This document shows positions 43,920 through 53,677 of a stretch of 64,000 bases of DNA, in pieces. The notes under the pieces are model-generated. The model saw only the letters and a program-made list of their open reading frames with translations. It was not told the DNA's origin and did not search any database. Position numbers and translations under genes: made by a program. Origin of the DNA: Sporothrix humicola (lineage: Eukaryota; Ascomycota; Sordariomycetes; Ophiostomatales; Ophiostomataceae). The DNA is taken from the NCBI GenBank assembly GCA_021396245.1, contig WNYE01000003.1, positions 682,001 to 746,000 on the forward strand. Reading direction: 5' to 3'. The stretch's first letter is position 1. Every line of letters starts with the position of its first letter.

Positions 43920-44756
43920 ATGGCTCGTCTCTCACAGCTCGTTTCCCTCGTCGGTGTGATGCTCGTTGCATCGGCATCGGCGGCCGCTGCCGCTACCTGC
44001 ACCACCGGCGAAAAGAATTTCTTTGTCAACGGCGACTTTTCGTCGGGCAATCTGAGCCCCTGGACCGCAGTCAAAGACGAGTCTGGCGAGCCGTGGATGG
44101 GCGGCGCCCCGGGCCACTATGCCTACTCGACCGTCCCGCGCTCCGAGTTTACATATCTGACCCAAACCCTCACGAGGCTCGACACCCGCGAGAAGTACGC
44201 CCTCAAGGCCACCTACCAGCTCAAGTACAACGGCAATGCCCCCACTAACCAAGTGTCGTGCCTGGTCCGCATCGCCTCGCCCGACAACACGTCGCCCATT
44301 GGCCAGGCCTACCTGAGCCCGCAGGCGTCCTCCGCCGCCACGTTTACGCACGAGCTGCCCATCCCCCAGTACTACCCTCGCGGCACCAGCCAGCGCGTCC
44401 TCTTCTCGTGGATCTGCGACGAGCCGGTGGCCACGCTCAAGATTATCAGTCTCGAGTTCGTCGGGTCGTCCGAGACGTGCGTCGACGAGCCTGGGCAGAC
44501 GCCAAGCTTCTCCGGCTCTTTGGTGTCGTCTGTCTCTGTGTCCTCCTATTCTCTGCCCCCGGCGTCGTCCTGGCCGTCGTCATAGTTTACTACCTCGTTC
44601 GTTTCAACGTTGTCGGCGTCGGTGTCTAGTTCCGGTTCTGGCTCTGCGTCTGTCGCTCCGTCTGTTTCTCCATCCGTGTCGCCGTCTGCCAGCCCGTCTC
44701 CCCCCATCGTCCGTGGCTGCAAGCCCAAGGTCGTGCCGTCTCAGGCCCAGGACTAA
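43920..44756 (+). pseudogene. Secreted domain-linker-tag protein G with in-frame TAG
   Basis: An intronless mirror-order member. Signal peptide (MARLSQLVSLVGVMLVASA) and domain (NGDFSSGNLSPW, YLTQTLTRLDTREKYALKATY) are intact. The Ser-rich linker begins at about residue 195 and is cut by TAG at 44583-44585. The same frame then stays open for 56 more codons, first Ser-rich and then the terminal tag GCKPKVVPSQAQD. One base change in the linker has therefore removed the tag. The domain itself could still be made and secreted. Stop-codon readthrough is possible but no supporting context is seen. Confidence 0.8.
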
Positions 44757-45262
44757 GTTGGAAGGTTTTTTGGGGTTGTCTATTTGGCTGAAGAGTGGCG
44801 TGATGAGAGAAAACAAAGATATTGCTTGATTTACTCTGAACACTTGATGCCATTGCAGATTAAAATCTTATCCAACTTTCTCCTCCACTTCCATTACAAC
44901 TTTAATATAATATTGTTTTCTCCAAACCCTACGTTTCTTTACCATCTTTCACACTGATATTCAATGTTTTACTGGTAGATGCGGGTCAACTTTCATTTTA
45001 GGTGCATTATGGCCTAGTGTGCGAGTTTGAGGTCTACTTTTATAAAATTGTACATTGGTGGTTCACAGCTCATTGTGGGCCAATTCATGATATGAATGAA
45101 CAGAGACGAGAAAATAATTAAATTTGATGTAAAAATGGTAGAATAAGAAGAAACAGCGATATTGGACTCGTTGACGCAAAATATTCTTTCGACATCCATA
45201 TCCCATTTTATCTCTCTTGAACATCTTACTATGCCTCTCTCTCCAATGTTTGTTCTCCCGCC
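44757..45262. other. Intergenic, convergent loci G and H
   Basis: AT-rich 0.5 kb between two convergent family loci. No gene seen. Confidence 0.5.
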
Positions 45263-46115
45263 TCATTGGTCACAGACGCGGGTCAAGTACATCTCCGACA
45301 GCTTGGCAACGTAGCCAGCGTTGTTTGCTGCGAAAAAATAGCACGACAGCGGGCCGCCCGTAGCCGGCGCCTGAAAACGGGATACGGCCGGCTTGGTCCA
45401 GGCACTGTTGACGGACAGTTGGGTGCTGCCGATGCCATAGGACGCAAAGTAGCATGTAACGGAGCCAAAGTTGCCAACCGCCAAGAAGTACGAGTAGGAA
45501 AATTCATACTGCTGGCCAACCACCAGGCCCGTGAGCTGCTGTGAAACAAAGGGAAGGCCCTGTGTCGAGCCCTGCAACTCTGCGCACGTGCCTTTTTCAC
45601 CGCAGGCTGTCGAGTCGGTTGCAAGGCCGCCAAAGCTCCAGCTGGCGCGGCCGGCAAACTTGGGGTTGGCGATGAAGTTGCTGGGACAGGACGGCGGCGA
45701 CGAGGATGATGACACGACCGAGGAGGAGGACGGGGATGACGATGGGGCAGGCGACGAAGATGGGACGGACGATGATGGTGATGGAATGGATGAGGACGAG
45801 GGGATAGACGAAGACGAGGGGATCGACGAAGATGGAGAGGACGATGGGACCGGCGAGGAAGGCGACGACGAAGGAGAAGACGAGGGCGAAGAAGACGGAA
45901 CAGACGACGACGGTGAAGACGACGGAACGGACGCAGACGACGATGAGGGAGCCACAGAAGACGGCGACGACGGAGAAGAAACGGCGGAAGGCGAAGAGAC
46001 GACCGACGAAGATGGCGAGGATGATGCAGATGAAGGCGAAGACGATGACGGCGAAACAACCGATGAGAACGACGACGGCACGACCGACGGTGACGATATA
46101 GCAGAAGGTGATGAA

Positions 46116-46159
<44 letters not shown>

Positions 46160-46315
46160 GGGCGACGAGGGAGCAACAGAAAGTGACGAGGCAACGGAGG
46201 ACGACGACGGAACGACAGACGGCGAGACACTCGGGCTCTTGGGCCTGCAAGCTGAGGCCGCCGCCTGGCCGGCAAGGAGGATGGTGGCCAGGAGGCTAGT
46301 CGAGTGCAGCTTCAT
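45263..46315 (-). CDS. Secreted tag-linker-domain protein H (intact, longest linker)
   Basis: A 350-residue intronless protein. Signal peptide MKLHSTSLLATILLAGQ, mature end SACRPKSPSVS, then a Ser/Pro/Val linker of about 185 residues, the longest in the family. The C-terminal domain of about 130 residues starts SCPSNFIANPKFAG and contains FVSQQLTGLVVGQQYEFSYSY, CYFA and the ending MYLTRVCDQ. The frame is intact. The long linker would hold the domain far from the N-terminal tag, as in wall-anchored or mucin-like proteins. The reverse strand carries a long acidic open frame, which mirrors the Ser codons and is not a gene. Confidence 0.85.
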
Positions 46316-47187
46316 GGTGAGTTTGGTCCGATGCAGAAGTATAAAAACGATAACCGCAAACTAGAAAGTCCACGCAAGAGTAGATTAAACTCAAAACACG
46401 TCTGTAGAAAAAAGGAGAAATAGAAAAAAAGAGGCAGACGCGGGAAGTCTCTTGTTTTATCTTGTATTCTTGGCCTGCCTCTTCTCAACAATATCAGCCA
46501 AGCCGCGATGTTTTCTTTCAGTCCTGGTAAAATATTGGCGGCATGTCAGGTCCCTGCTTGGCATTATCAATATCCGATTTTGTGGGCATTTCGATGGCCA
46601 TTTTTGGGGCGAAATTCGCATGCTGTACCTTGCATCCCTGGTATCCAATGCTTGGTATTGGAAACTTCAGGCGACGGCGTGTGAGGCTGAACGACAATAA
46701 GGTTAAGCTTAACTCTTGGACTCTTGGCGTTGTCGCTTAAAGTTCAGCGGCTCCCAACTGCGCCTAAATAACATTGACCTAAAATGGGAAAGGGGACAGG
46801 GCAAGACTGGGGCGCGAAACAAAAGAATAAAAAAAAAAAGAAAAGAAAAACCCCTCAAAAAAACAATCGCAACGACAAAGAAAGGACATACCGAGCAGAA
46901 ACGTCGCCGGTGCCGGGAAGGCTGGATGCACCGCCATGCATGAAGAATAAACAACAAAGCTATGTGGCGCACGCGGGCCGACGTTTTTTGTGTTTTAGTT
47001 TCCCACCGCCCTAACGTGACGATATTAAGATGCACGTTTCCAGCATGGAAATGGAGAATAAAAATGTATCTATGTTGTATCCATGTAACCATGCATTTAT
47101 GTGTCTATGAATATACATCGTACTTGATGGAATAGTGTACAAATAACGTCTATATACAAATTCTACGGTAGCCAAGGCCAGGAGATC
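46316..47187. other. Intergenic between loci H and I
   Basis: Upstream of locus H and downstream of locus I. Contains an A-rich stretch at about 46800-46870. No gene seen. Confidence 0.5.
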
Positions 47188-47910
47188 TCAGTTGATGCAA
47201 GGCTGACTGATGGAGAAGCCCGAATAGAGCGTGGCGATGATGTAGACCGGGTACGCACCTAGCGTTGTAGAGCATTGGAGCCGCATTGATGTGTTGCCGG
47301 CCGTGAACTGGCGCGAAAAGTGTTCAAATCCGTTGTTCAAGTCCGCGTTCGACAGGAGAGAGCTGTAATCTGGCGTGCTGGAGAGGATGCCGCCCTCGCC
47401 AATGTTTGTAAACGTGCAGGTCACGGTCGCAGACGTCCCGCCGCCCACCGTGAACATGTCGGTCACTAATTCGTATTCCTGGGTGGGCACCAGGCCGTGC
47501 ACGTCCTGGTACAGCGACGACGTCGTGTACGTGGCCGTCCCGATCTGGAGACAGGTGCCGCTCGGGCTGCCTTCGCAGTTGCCGTTATTTACTTCGGGTG
47601 CCATGGCGGTGTTGTCAATCGCCCAATCGTCCAGGGTGCTGCTCTGGAAATCGCCATTGACGACCCAGTTGCGGGTGCAGCCGGTGCTCGGCGAGGATCA
47701 TGGGCTGGCGGAGGGAACCGAAGAGAGGGAGGATAGCAAGGAGGCAGAAGATGCGGAGGACGACGATGGAGATGGAGAGACCGATGGAAGGGAAGACGCC
47801 GAGGAGACCGACAAAACGGACGAAACCGGGAGCACTGGCGACGAAATCGGGGCGCTGGGCCGACAGCGGCTTGCTGCTACTGTCTGAGCAGCAAGGCCAA
47901 GGGCTCTAAT
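47188..47910 (-). pseudogene. Secreted tag-linker-domain relic I (no ATG, in-frame TGA)
   Basis: The frame contains the end of a signal peptide (ALGLAAQTVAA), the tag SRCRPSAP, a Ser-rich linker, an in-frame TGA at about 47698-47700, and then a complete family domain (NGDFQSSTLDDW, LYQDVHGLVPTQEYELV, MRLQCS, ending SISQPCIN). No ATG precedes the signal-peptide remnant in this frame, though the frame is open upstream to about 48024. An upstream exon was not found. Two separate defects make this a relic. Confidence 0.75.
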
Positions 47911-48316
47911 CTGTAAGACGTTCTTCGTATTGAAATGGAAAACGAGAGTGGGAATATTATAATCCTCACAACCAGATAGAAAAAAAGAAACGAAGAGGAA
48001 ATGAAAAAGAAGAAGGGTGACCAACTAGAGACAGCAGAAGATACTCTGTTTAGACAAATAAACCGCAGCGGCACTGCTTAATTATATGAGAAGACCCGGG
48101 AGAGTCTATCACACAGACCTCAAGGATTGATATCTTCAATACCGAATTATCTCGATAGTTTGCTGTGGGCGTTCTTGGCATCATTAAGTAGCGTGTACCT
48201 GTGCCTGAAAGTGCTGGACGCCAAGTGAGCTGGGAGCGAATTCTGCCTTGGTTCAACGACTATACGATGTATTACAACATCAAGAAGCTACTCAGCCATC
48301 CCCAGAAACCCGAATC

Positions 48317-48958
48317 TTAGCAGTTTAGCTGGACCGTCACGGCACTTAGGAAATACTCCACCTCACCGCCGATCATATAGGAAAACTCGCACTTCAGCAC
48401 CGTCTGGGCTTCTAGCGCCTTGAAGCTCCCCGTGAATGTATGCCATGCGTCGCTTTGAGCGGTAGCAACAGGAACGGACAGGGCAGTGGCATCGGCCGTG
48501 GTGCCGCTGACTAGCTGGAAGGAACACTGGAGCACGGTCCAAGGGCTGCCGAGCGCCACGTAGTTATCGATGCTAAAGCTGTAGAAGTGGCCGACGGCAC
48601 CCGTGTCCAGCGTCTGCAAAACACTGGCCGCGTCCCATAGGTCGAAATCACCACATCTTTCATGGCCGTCTGGGCAGGAGGAGCCAGTGGAAGTGATGCC
48701 GCTGCCGATCGTGAAGACTCTCTACCAGACAGAGGTGTCAAAGCCACTCGTAGTGGTGCTGAAGAAATCGGGCGACTTGACCACGTTGACGCCGCAACGG
48801 ATGACAGGCGGCGTGACGACAACGGATGGCGACAGGGAGAGTGAGGAAGACGGCGAGGAAGACGACGCCGGCTTGGACGGGTGGCAGCGTGAAGCCACAG
48901 CAGGTCTGGCAATAAGCAGGCCGATGGCCATGAGACTAGAGAACGAAGGGAGCATCAT
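48317..48958 (-). pseudogene. Secreted tag-linker-domain protein J with in-frame TAG
   Basis: Signal peptide (MMLPSFSSLMAIGLLIAR), tag SRCHPSKP, a short Ser-rich linker of about 25 residues and a domain that starts with SPDFFSTTTSGFDTSVW. The next codon is TAG (about 48725). The same frame then continues through the rest of the domain (LQTLDTGAVGHFYSFSIDNY, VLKCEFSY, ending VTVQLNC) to 48317. A single stop is the only defect. No plausible intron removes it: the nearest GT-AG pair would span only 24 bases. Confidence 0.8.
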
Positions 48959-49954
48959 GATGGACAAAGCGAGTGGAGTGGGTAAAGAGCGTGGGGTTTT
49001 GGTGGTGAAGTCGAACGTCGTCAACGATAATCGAAACAAGACACAGGCGCAAAAGAAAATCCAATAGAAAATCCAAAAAAAAAACCAAAAAAACCGGGCG
49101 ATAACAATACAAGACAACAAAACAGTGCTCAAAGACAGGGAAATATGAAACTTAAATAGACGCCAAAGGCTGAGCAACTCACCTCCAGAATAAACAAGGG
49201 AGACGCAATGCACATAGTCATCCGAGGTCTAATTTCTTCAAGGCATCGCGAGGCGTTTGTGGGCGTCAGTTAAGTCGTCAATCGTGGCATTATGTGTGGC
49301 GTCAATCTATCTAGACCTTTGAAGACTCCGTAACTTAATGCTCAGAATAACAATTGCCAAGGTCTGAGATGAACTACTCGACAGCCTTCTTGCAAATACT
49401 CAATATATTTGGATGTTGTTCTGACGACTACAAACAAACTATTGGGGCTTTTGGGTACGGAGTAGCTCTGAGCCCTATGGCTTTAAAGCTAGATTCAATT
49501 TAGGCACAATTTGGCCCGTTCTAGAACCACGGTAGGTCCCGAGTCATACCCCATTTTTGGGACATGAAGTGGAAATTGTGCCACGAAAAGTGACGTTTGT
49601 CGACCTCCACAGATCCTGGGTAGAAAAACGACAGTCAAACGTTTCATCCGAATTGTTTCTCCATTTCGTTTCGTTTCGTTTCGTTTGCTGAACGAAAAAA
49701 AAAAAAAAAAAAGTGAGCAAAATTGTCAAAATTGAACTGACGAAACGCGTCTGGCCAAAATGCCAATAAAGCTCGATCCGTGTTAGTCCACTAGTGGCCA
49801 GGGGAATTTCCCAAATAGGAAATATTTTGAGATTTTGTGCCTGCGTCTTTCCCGCTAAATTCACAGGCTGCCAACCATACGTGACCAGCGCCTCGCATTT
49901 CTTGGCAAGTCTTTCATCTTTCACACACAGTTTCCATTTCACATCGCACTCACT
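48959..49954. other. Divergent intergenic region, loci J and K
   Basis: About 1 kb shared by divergent loci J and K. It has a TACGGAGTA motif (49456-49464), a poly-A run of about 18 (49693-49711), a TTTCG pentamer repeat beside it and the 22-base block shared with the 36.5-kb region (49807-49828). No gene seen. Confidence 0.5.
49456..49464. promoter_or_regulatory. TACGGAGTA motif between loci J and K
   Basis: Exact nine-base motif about 490 bases from the starts of both divergent family loci. Confidence 0.35.
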
Positions 49955-50616
49955 ATGAAATATCTCCTCAACATCTTGACTCTCAGCCTTGTGCTCGCTA
50001 CAGGTGCAGAAGCCTCAGCCTGCCGTCCGTCCAAGAGCAGTTCATTAGCTTTGTCTCAGTCGGCATCTTCGGCACCCCTGTCTTCATCGTCACCTTCGTC
50101 ATCATCAATATAGCCGTCATATTTTTCTTCTTCACCATCACACGCTTCACCGTCCTCATCTCCTTCGCCAGCGCCAACTTCAATCTCCTGGCCGATCCAG
50201 CGAAATCAGGCGCCAACCAGGGCTGGTCCGTCACTGGCAACGTCGTTTTCTCAGACGCGTGCCCGTCGCCCAACATGGACTGCATGGTCGTCACAGTAAA
50301 AAACAACCAGCCGGCCACTGTTCAGCAAACCCTGACGTTCTCAGCCGACGATGTCGCCAACCAAAAACAGTTCTCGGTCGATATCAACTACCTTGCACCA
50401 ACGGGCGGCATGACGCTCAACTGCCTCGTGACGTCGCCCAACGTCTCGGCCCAGTCCCTGCTTTTGAAATAGGGTGCCGCGGCTGTGTGGACGACGCACA
50501 CTGGCACATTCAAGGCCGAGAACACGAGCATGACGTTGCAGTGCACGGTGACCACGACTTTGAGTAGTGTGACGATCGATTTGGCCGGGCTGTCTGTTTT
50601 TGTGCCATGTGTGTAG
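49955..50616 (+). pseudogene. Secreted tag-linker-domain relic K (two stops, frameshift)
   Basis: Signal peptide (MKYLLNILTLSLVLATGAEA) and tag SACRPSKSSS are intact, followed by a Ser linker that ends at a TAG near 50112. The family domain is found in another frame (ANFNLLADPAKSG, TLTFSADDVAN, LNCLVTS), stops again at TAG 50470-50472 and continues in frame to FVPCV at 50616. So at least one frameshift and two stops separate the parts. It is the most damaged member that still has its start. Confidence 0.75.
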
Positions 50617-51380
50617 TGATGCAGTGAACGGGAAACCAGGATTTATGTTTCTAATACCATTATTGTGTACCATGTAGGATGTCCAAATCTGCCCCATGGG
50701 CTACGCCGTTAGATTGTAAATATTTAGTGGAAATGCAATGGTTTGACTCCAGGCAGGCGTAAATTTACGACCCGTAGCAAGATTGATATGGCTTGAGGAA
50801 GTGGTCATGGATAACCACATAATCGCCGCCTACCGATGCAGACTATGCAATATGTATCTCGGACGAGTTTGCCCGGAATATGTGAGCTTTTGTCCAAAAG
50901 ACGTTCGTTTTTTCCTCGATTTATGGGAGTGGATCTCTGTGGAGAAGTGCCAATAGTTCCTGCATACGGAGTATTCAGCACCGCGCTAGCTCACAGTCCC
51001 TAGCATATTCTGGGCAACGTCTGAAAAACAGATTGGTTTTCTGTGTCCCGTCTCGGCATTCGGCCAGTTTTACTACCATGAATGGACATATTTTTTACTC
51101 ATACATCTCAAGTAGACACTGCTTAAGGAGTCAATTTTGTCTTTTCACGTCCATTTACAGCTGGTCTACCTTGGGGCATATCAAGATTGAACAGAGTCTT
51201 ACGGGCCAATTTTACCAAACTCAAAAGAACTCGGCACCGCCTTCGTCCATGGGATTTATCAATACCACCGCGTTCATTCATAGCATAAATAGTCCAATCC
51301 TCCACAACTACTCTGTCGTTTCCTTTTTTTTCTTATATTCTGAAATTCAGGTCCCTTGTTGCACACATTCAACCGAAAAC
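50617..51380. other. Intergenic between loci K and L
   Basis: Promoter side of locus L with a TACGGAGTA motif at 50964-50972. No gene seen. Confidence 0.5.
50964..50972. promoter_or_regulatory. TACGGAGTA motif upstream of locus L
   Basis: Exact nine-base motif 417 bases upstream of the locus L start. Confidence 0.35.
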
Positions 51381-52198
51381 ATGCACTTCTCTGCTATTTC
51401 TCCTGTCCTGGCCATTGGCCTTTTGATGGCAGATTCAGCTGCTGCGTCTGCCTGTCATCCACGCCAGAGCTCGGCTTCAGTCTCGTCGGTCTCGTCGGCC
51501 TCGTCAGTCTCATCTGCTCCTTCCGTGTCGCCGTCGCATTCATCAGCGTCATCGGCGTCATCGGTGTCATCGATCTCCTCCACCTCTCCCTCGACGTCGC
51601 CTTCTCCCTCGGCCGCTCCCGATGTTTGCGTCACCGACAACATCCTCGTGAACGGTGACTTCAGCACCGTTTCAGGTGGCGTTCCAGCTGGCTGGACCAT
51701 CGGACCATCTACAAAGGCGGCGCAGGTGTCGGCTGCGCCAACGTCGGTTGCAGCGCCCCCAACGGAAAATGCTGCGCCTTTGGGTCCAGTACAGCGACGG
51801 GTGGCTATGGCCGAATCTCGCAGGACTTGACGGGCCTCCACGTCGGCAAGCCGTATGCATTTCGGGCTGTCAAACCCATGACCGGTAGCCCGGGCACGCT
51901 CGAGTGCTCGCTGGTCGGCATCGACCCGGCCACCGGCGAGTCATCGAGTTCCAGTGTCATACTCACACAAGCCACGACGGGCGTGCTGTATCCCGTGGCC
52001 AGCTCAATGACCTTTGAGTGCTCGTTCACATCCACCTACGCGCCCACGTCGAGTGTTGTAATATCCAACATTGTCCTGGCCGCGTTTGTTAGACAAATGT
52101 TGTGCCTATCGACGGACATAATATACTTTCTGCTTCCTCTTTGTTTTTCTTTTTTCTTTTTTTTTTTTTTTTTTTTCTTCAAACGCTGGGGCTTGTAG
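51381..52198 (+). pseudogene. Secreted tag-linker-domain protein L, frameshifted
   Basis: Signal peptide (MHFSAISPVLAIGLLMADSA), tag SACHPRQSSAS, a Ser-rich linker of about 55 residues and the domain start NGDFSTVSGGVPAGW. At about 51705-51715 the family sequence moves to another frame, where CANVGCSAPNGKCCAFG, ISQDLTGLHVGKPYAF and MTFECSFTS are found. The second frame runs to 52198 through a poly-T stretch (about 52150-52170), probably past the original end. One frameshift and a doubtful 3' end. Confidence 0.72.
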
Positions 52199-52300
52199 AT
52201 AGCCTCCTCTTCTAATTCTCCCTTTTTCTATGCCATAGCTACATAACATTCGAGGTTACTCAATTACTCTATCCACTTCGTATCATTAATACCAAGATTG

Positions 52301-53677
52301 TCAACCAAGTAAACCAGGTCCAACCGGGCCACCAACCAGAGCTAGAATGGCGTCCAAGAGAAACGTCGGCAGCACCGTGATGGACGCAATGTCGAGCAGC
52401 ATCGAGGACTTTGTTGTCGTCGAGCACGCCGCTGTAGCCGAAATCTTGCCGGCCGCCAGCTTCTCCAGCCAGGCCAAGGCCATGGGCGCGCCGACCAGGG
52501 CCAGCTCGCTATGACTGGCCGACGAGTCGCGCACGTACTGGACCGAGGCGCCACTGTTGCACCATGTCTCGATCAAAGCGTCGGACTCGGCCACGGGGCT
52601 GACCTCGTCCTTGACGGCCTTGTAGACAAACATGGGGATGCCCGCGGGCGCGACCGGCGCAAACTCGAGCGAGTTGTTGCTGAAGACAGACTGGACGACC
52701 GGGTCGTTCCACAGCGACGGGTCGTCGACCATGTTGACAACGTCGGCGCCCGAGTACTGGTCGACGGTGGTGCCGAAACACTGCGTTGAGCCGACGGCCT
52801 CGAAGCCGGCGCGGTACTCTGGCAAAACATGGGCTTCGAGGCCGTCCTTGATCAAGGGGTACTGCGCAGCCAGGCCGACAATGCCGGCAACGATGAGACC
52901 GGCCGACGATGTGCCGTTGACTGTGACAATGGCTGTGTTGATGTTGGGAACCGTGCCACCAAAAGCGGCTCCAGCAAGGACGCCCTTGAGTTCGGGAGCA
53001 TACGATGGTTGCAAGACAACAGCCCATGCGGATGCCAGCGCACCACCAGAGTAGCCCCAGAGGCCGAATTTGGCCGTCGACAAGATGCCCGTGATGCTCG
53101 TCGACTTGAGTGCAGCACGGATGCCGTCCAACGTAGCCTGGCCGGCAAGAGTGTTGGCAAGGTAGGCGCCCTTGGGTCCCTCGTGATCGGGCAGAATGAC
53201 AACCCAGCCCTGGTAGAGGGCAGCCTCAGCCAACAGCAGCTCGGCCTGAGTCAAGGTCGTGCCTGACGTGCTATCAGAATTAGAGCCCTGCTGTAGGGCA
53301 TAGGACGGAGCACAGTTGATGTTGGGTGCATCTTCGGCGACTTGGTAGGAGAGAACCTTGCTGAAATCGGCATTGTTTGGGACAAGAACAGTCAAGACGG
53401 TAGCAGTAGCATTCCCCAGATTATCGGTGGTCCGGTACAGAATTTGGTAGGATCCTGCCAGGTTCACGGGCGCCGTTGCAAAGGCAGCAATGGGGCTGGG
53501 CGGAGCGCGGTGATTGATGATGGCGCCGGGTGCATAGCTGGAGATGTTGGAGGGGACAGTGTAGAAGCTGTCTGTGCTGGGAAGCGGTGGTGCATCACGC
53601 TTCTGCTTCTCGCCGGTGAAGGGAATGGCCGAGGCAGCAGCCGAGAGGGCCGCTGTGACGAAGATGCTGAGCCTCAT
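52301..53677 (-). CDS. Secretory lipase (LIP family)
   Basis: A 458-residue single-exon protein. Signal peptide MRLSIFVTAALSAAASA, followed by GEKQKR, which could be a KR processing site. The alpha/beta-hydrolase core has the nucleophile elbow GYSGG with Ser210, an acid residue Asp357 in KAVKDEV and His389 in SASHSEL, the arrangement of fungal secretory lipases like Candida lipase A. VVILPDHEGPKGAYL is the block for this family's oxyanion region. It should hydrolyse triglycerides or other esters outside the cell. The C-terminal ~40 residues are hydrophobic. It sits directly after the secreted-family array, converging with locus L. Confidence 0.9.
   Translation of the reverse strand: MRLSIFVTAALSAAASAIPFTGEKQKRDAPPLPSTDSFYTVPSNISSYAPGAIINHRAPPSPIAAFATAPVNLAGSYQILYRTTDNLGNATATVLTVLVPNNADFSKVLSYQVAEDAPNINCAPSYALQQGSNSDSTSGTTLTQAELLLAEAALYQGWVVILPDHEGPKGAYLANTLAGQATLDGIRAALKSTSITGILSTAKFGLWGYSGGALASAWAVVLQPSYAPELKGVLAGAAFGGTVPNINTAIVTVNGTSSAGLIVAGIVGLAAQYPLIKDGLEAHVLPEYRAGFEAVGSTQCFGTTVDQYSGADVVNMVDDPSLWNDPVVQSVFSNNSLEFAPVAPAGIPMFVYKAVKDEVSPVAESDALIETWCNSGASVQYVRDSSASHSELALVGAPMALAWLEKLAAGKISATAACSTTTKSSMLLDIASITVLPTFLLDAILALVGGPVGPGLLG

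Noticed and set aside
45531..46364. 277-codon plus-strand frame made of Asp/Glu/Thr repeats
   Set aside because: It is the antisense of the Ser-rich linker of locus H; Ser codons read backward give Asp/Glu. The same applies to acidic frames opposite B, D, E and L.
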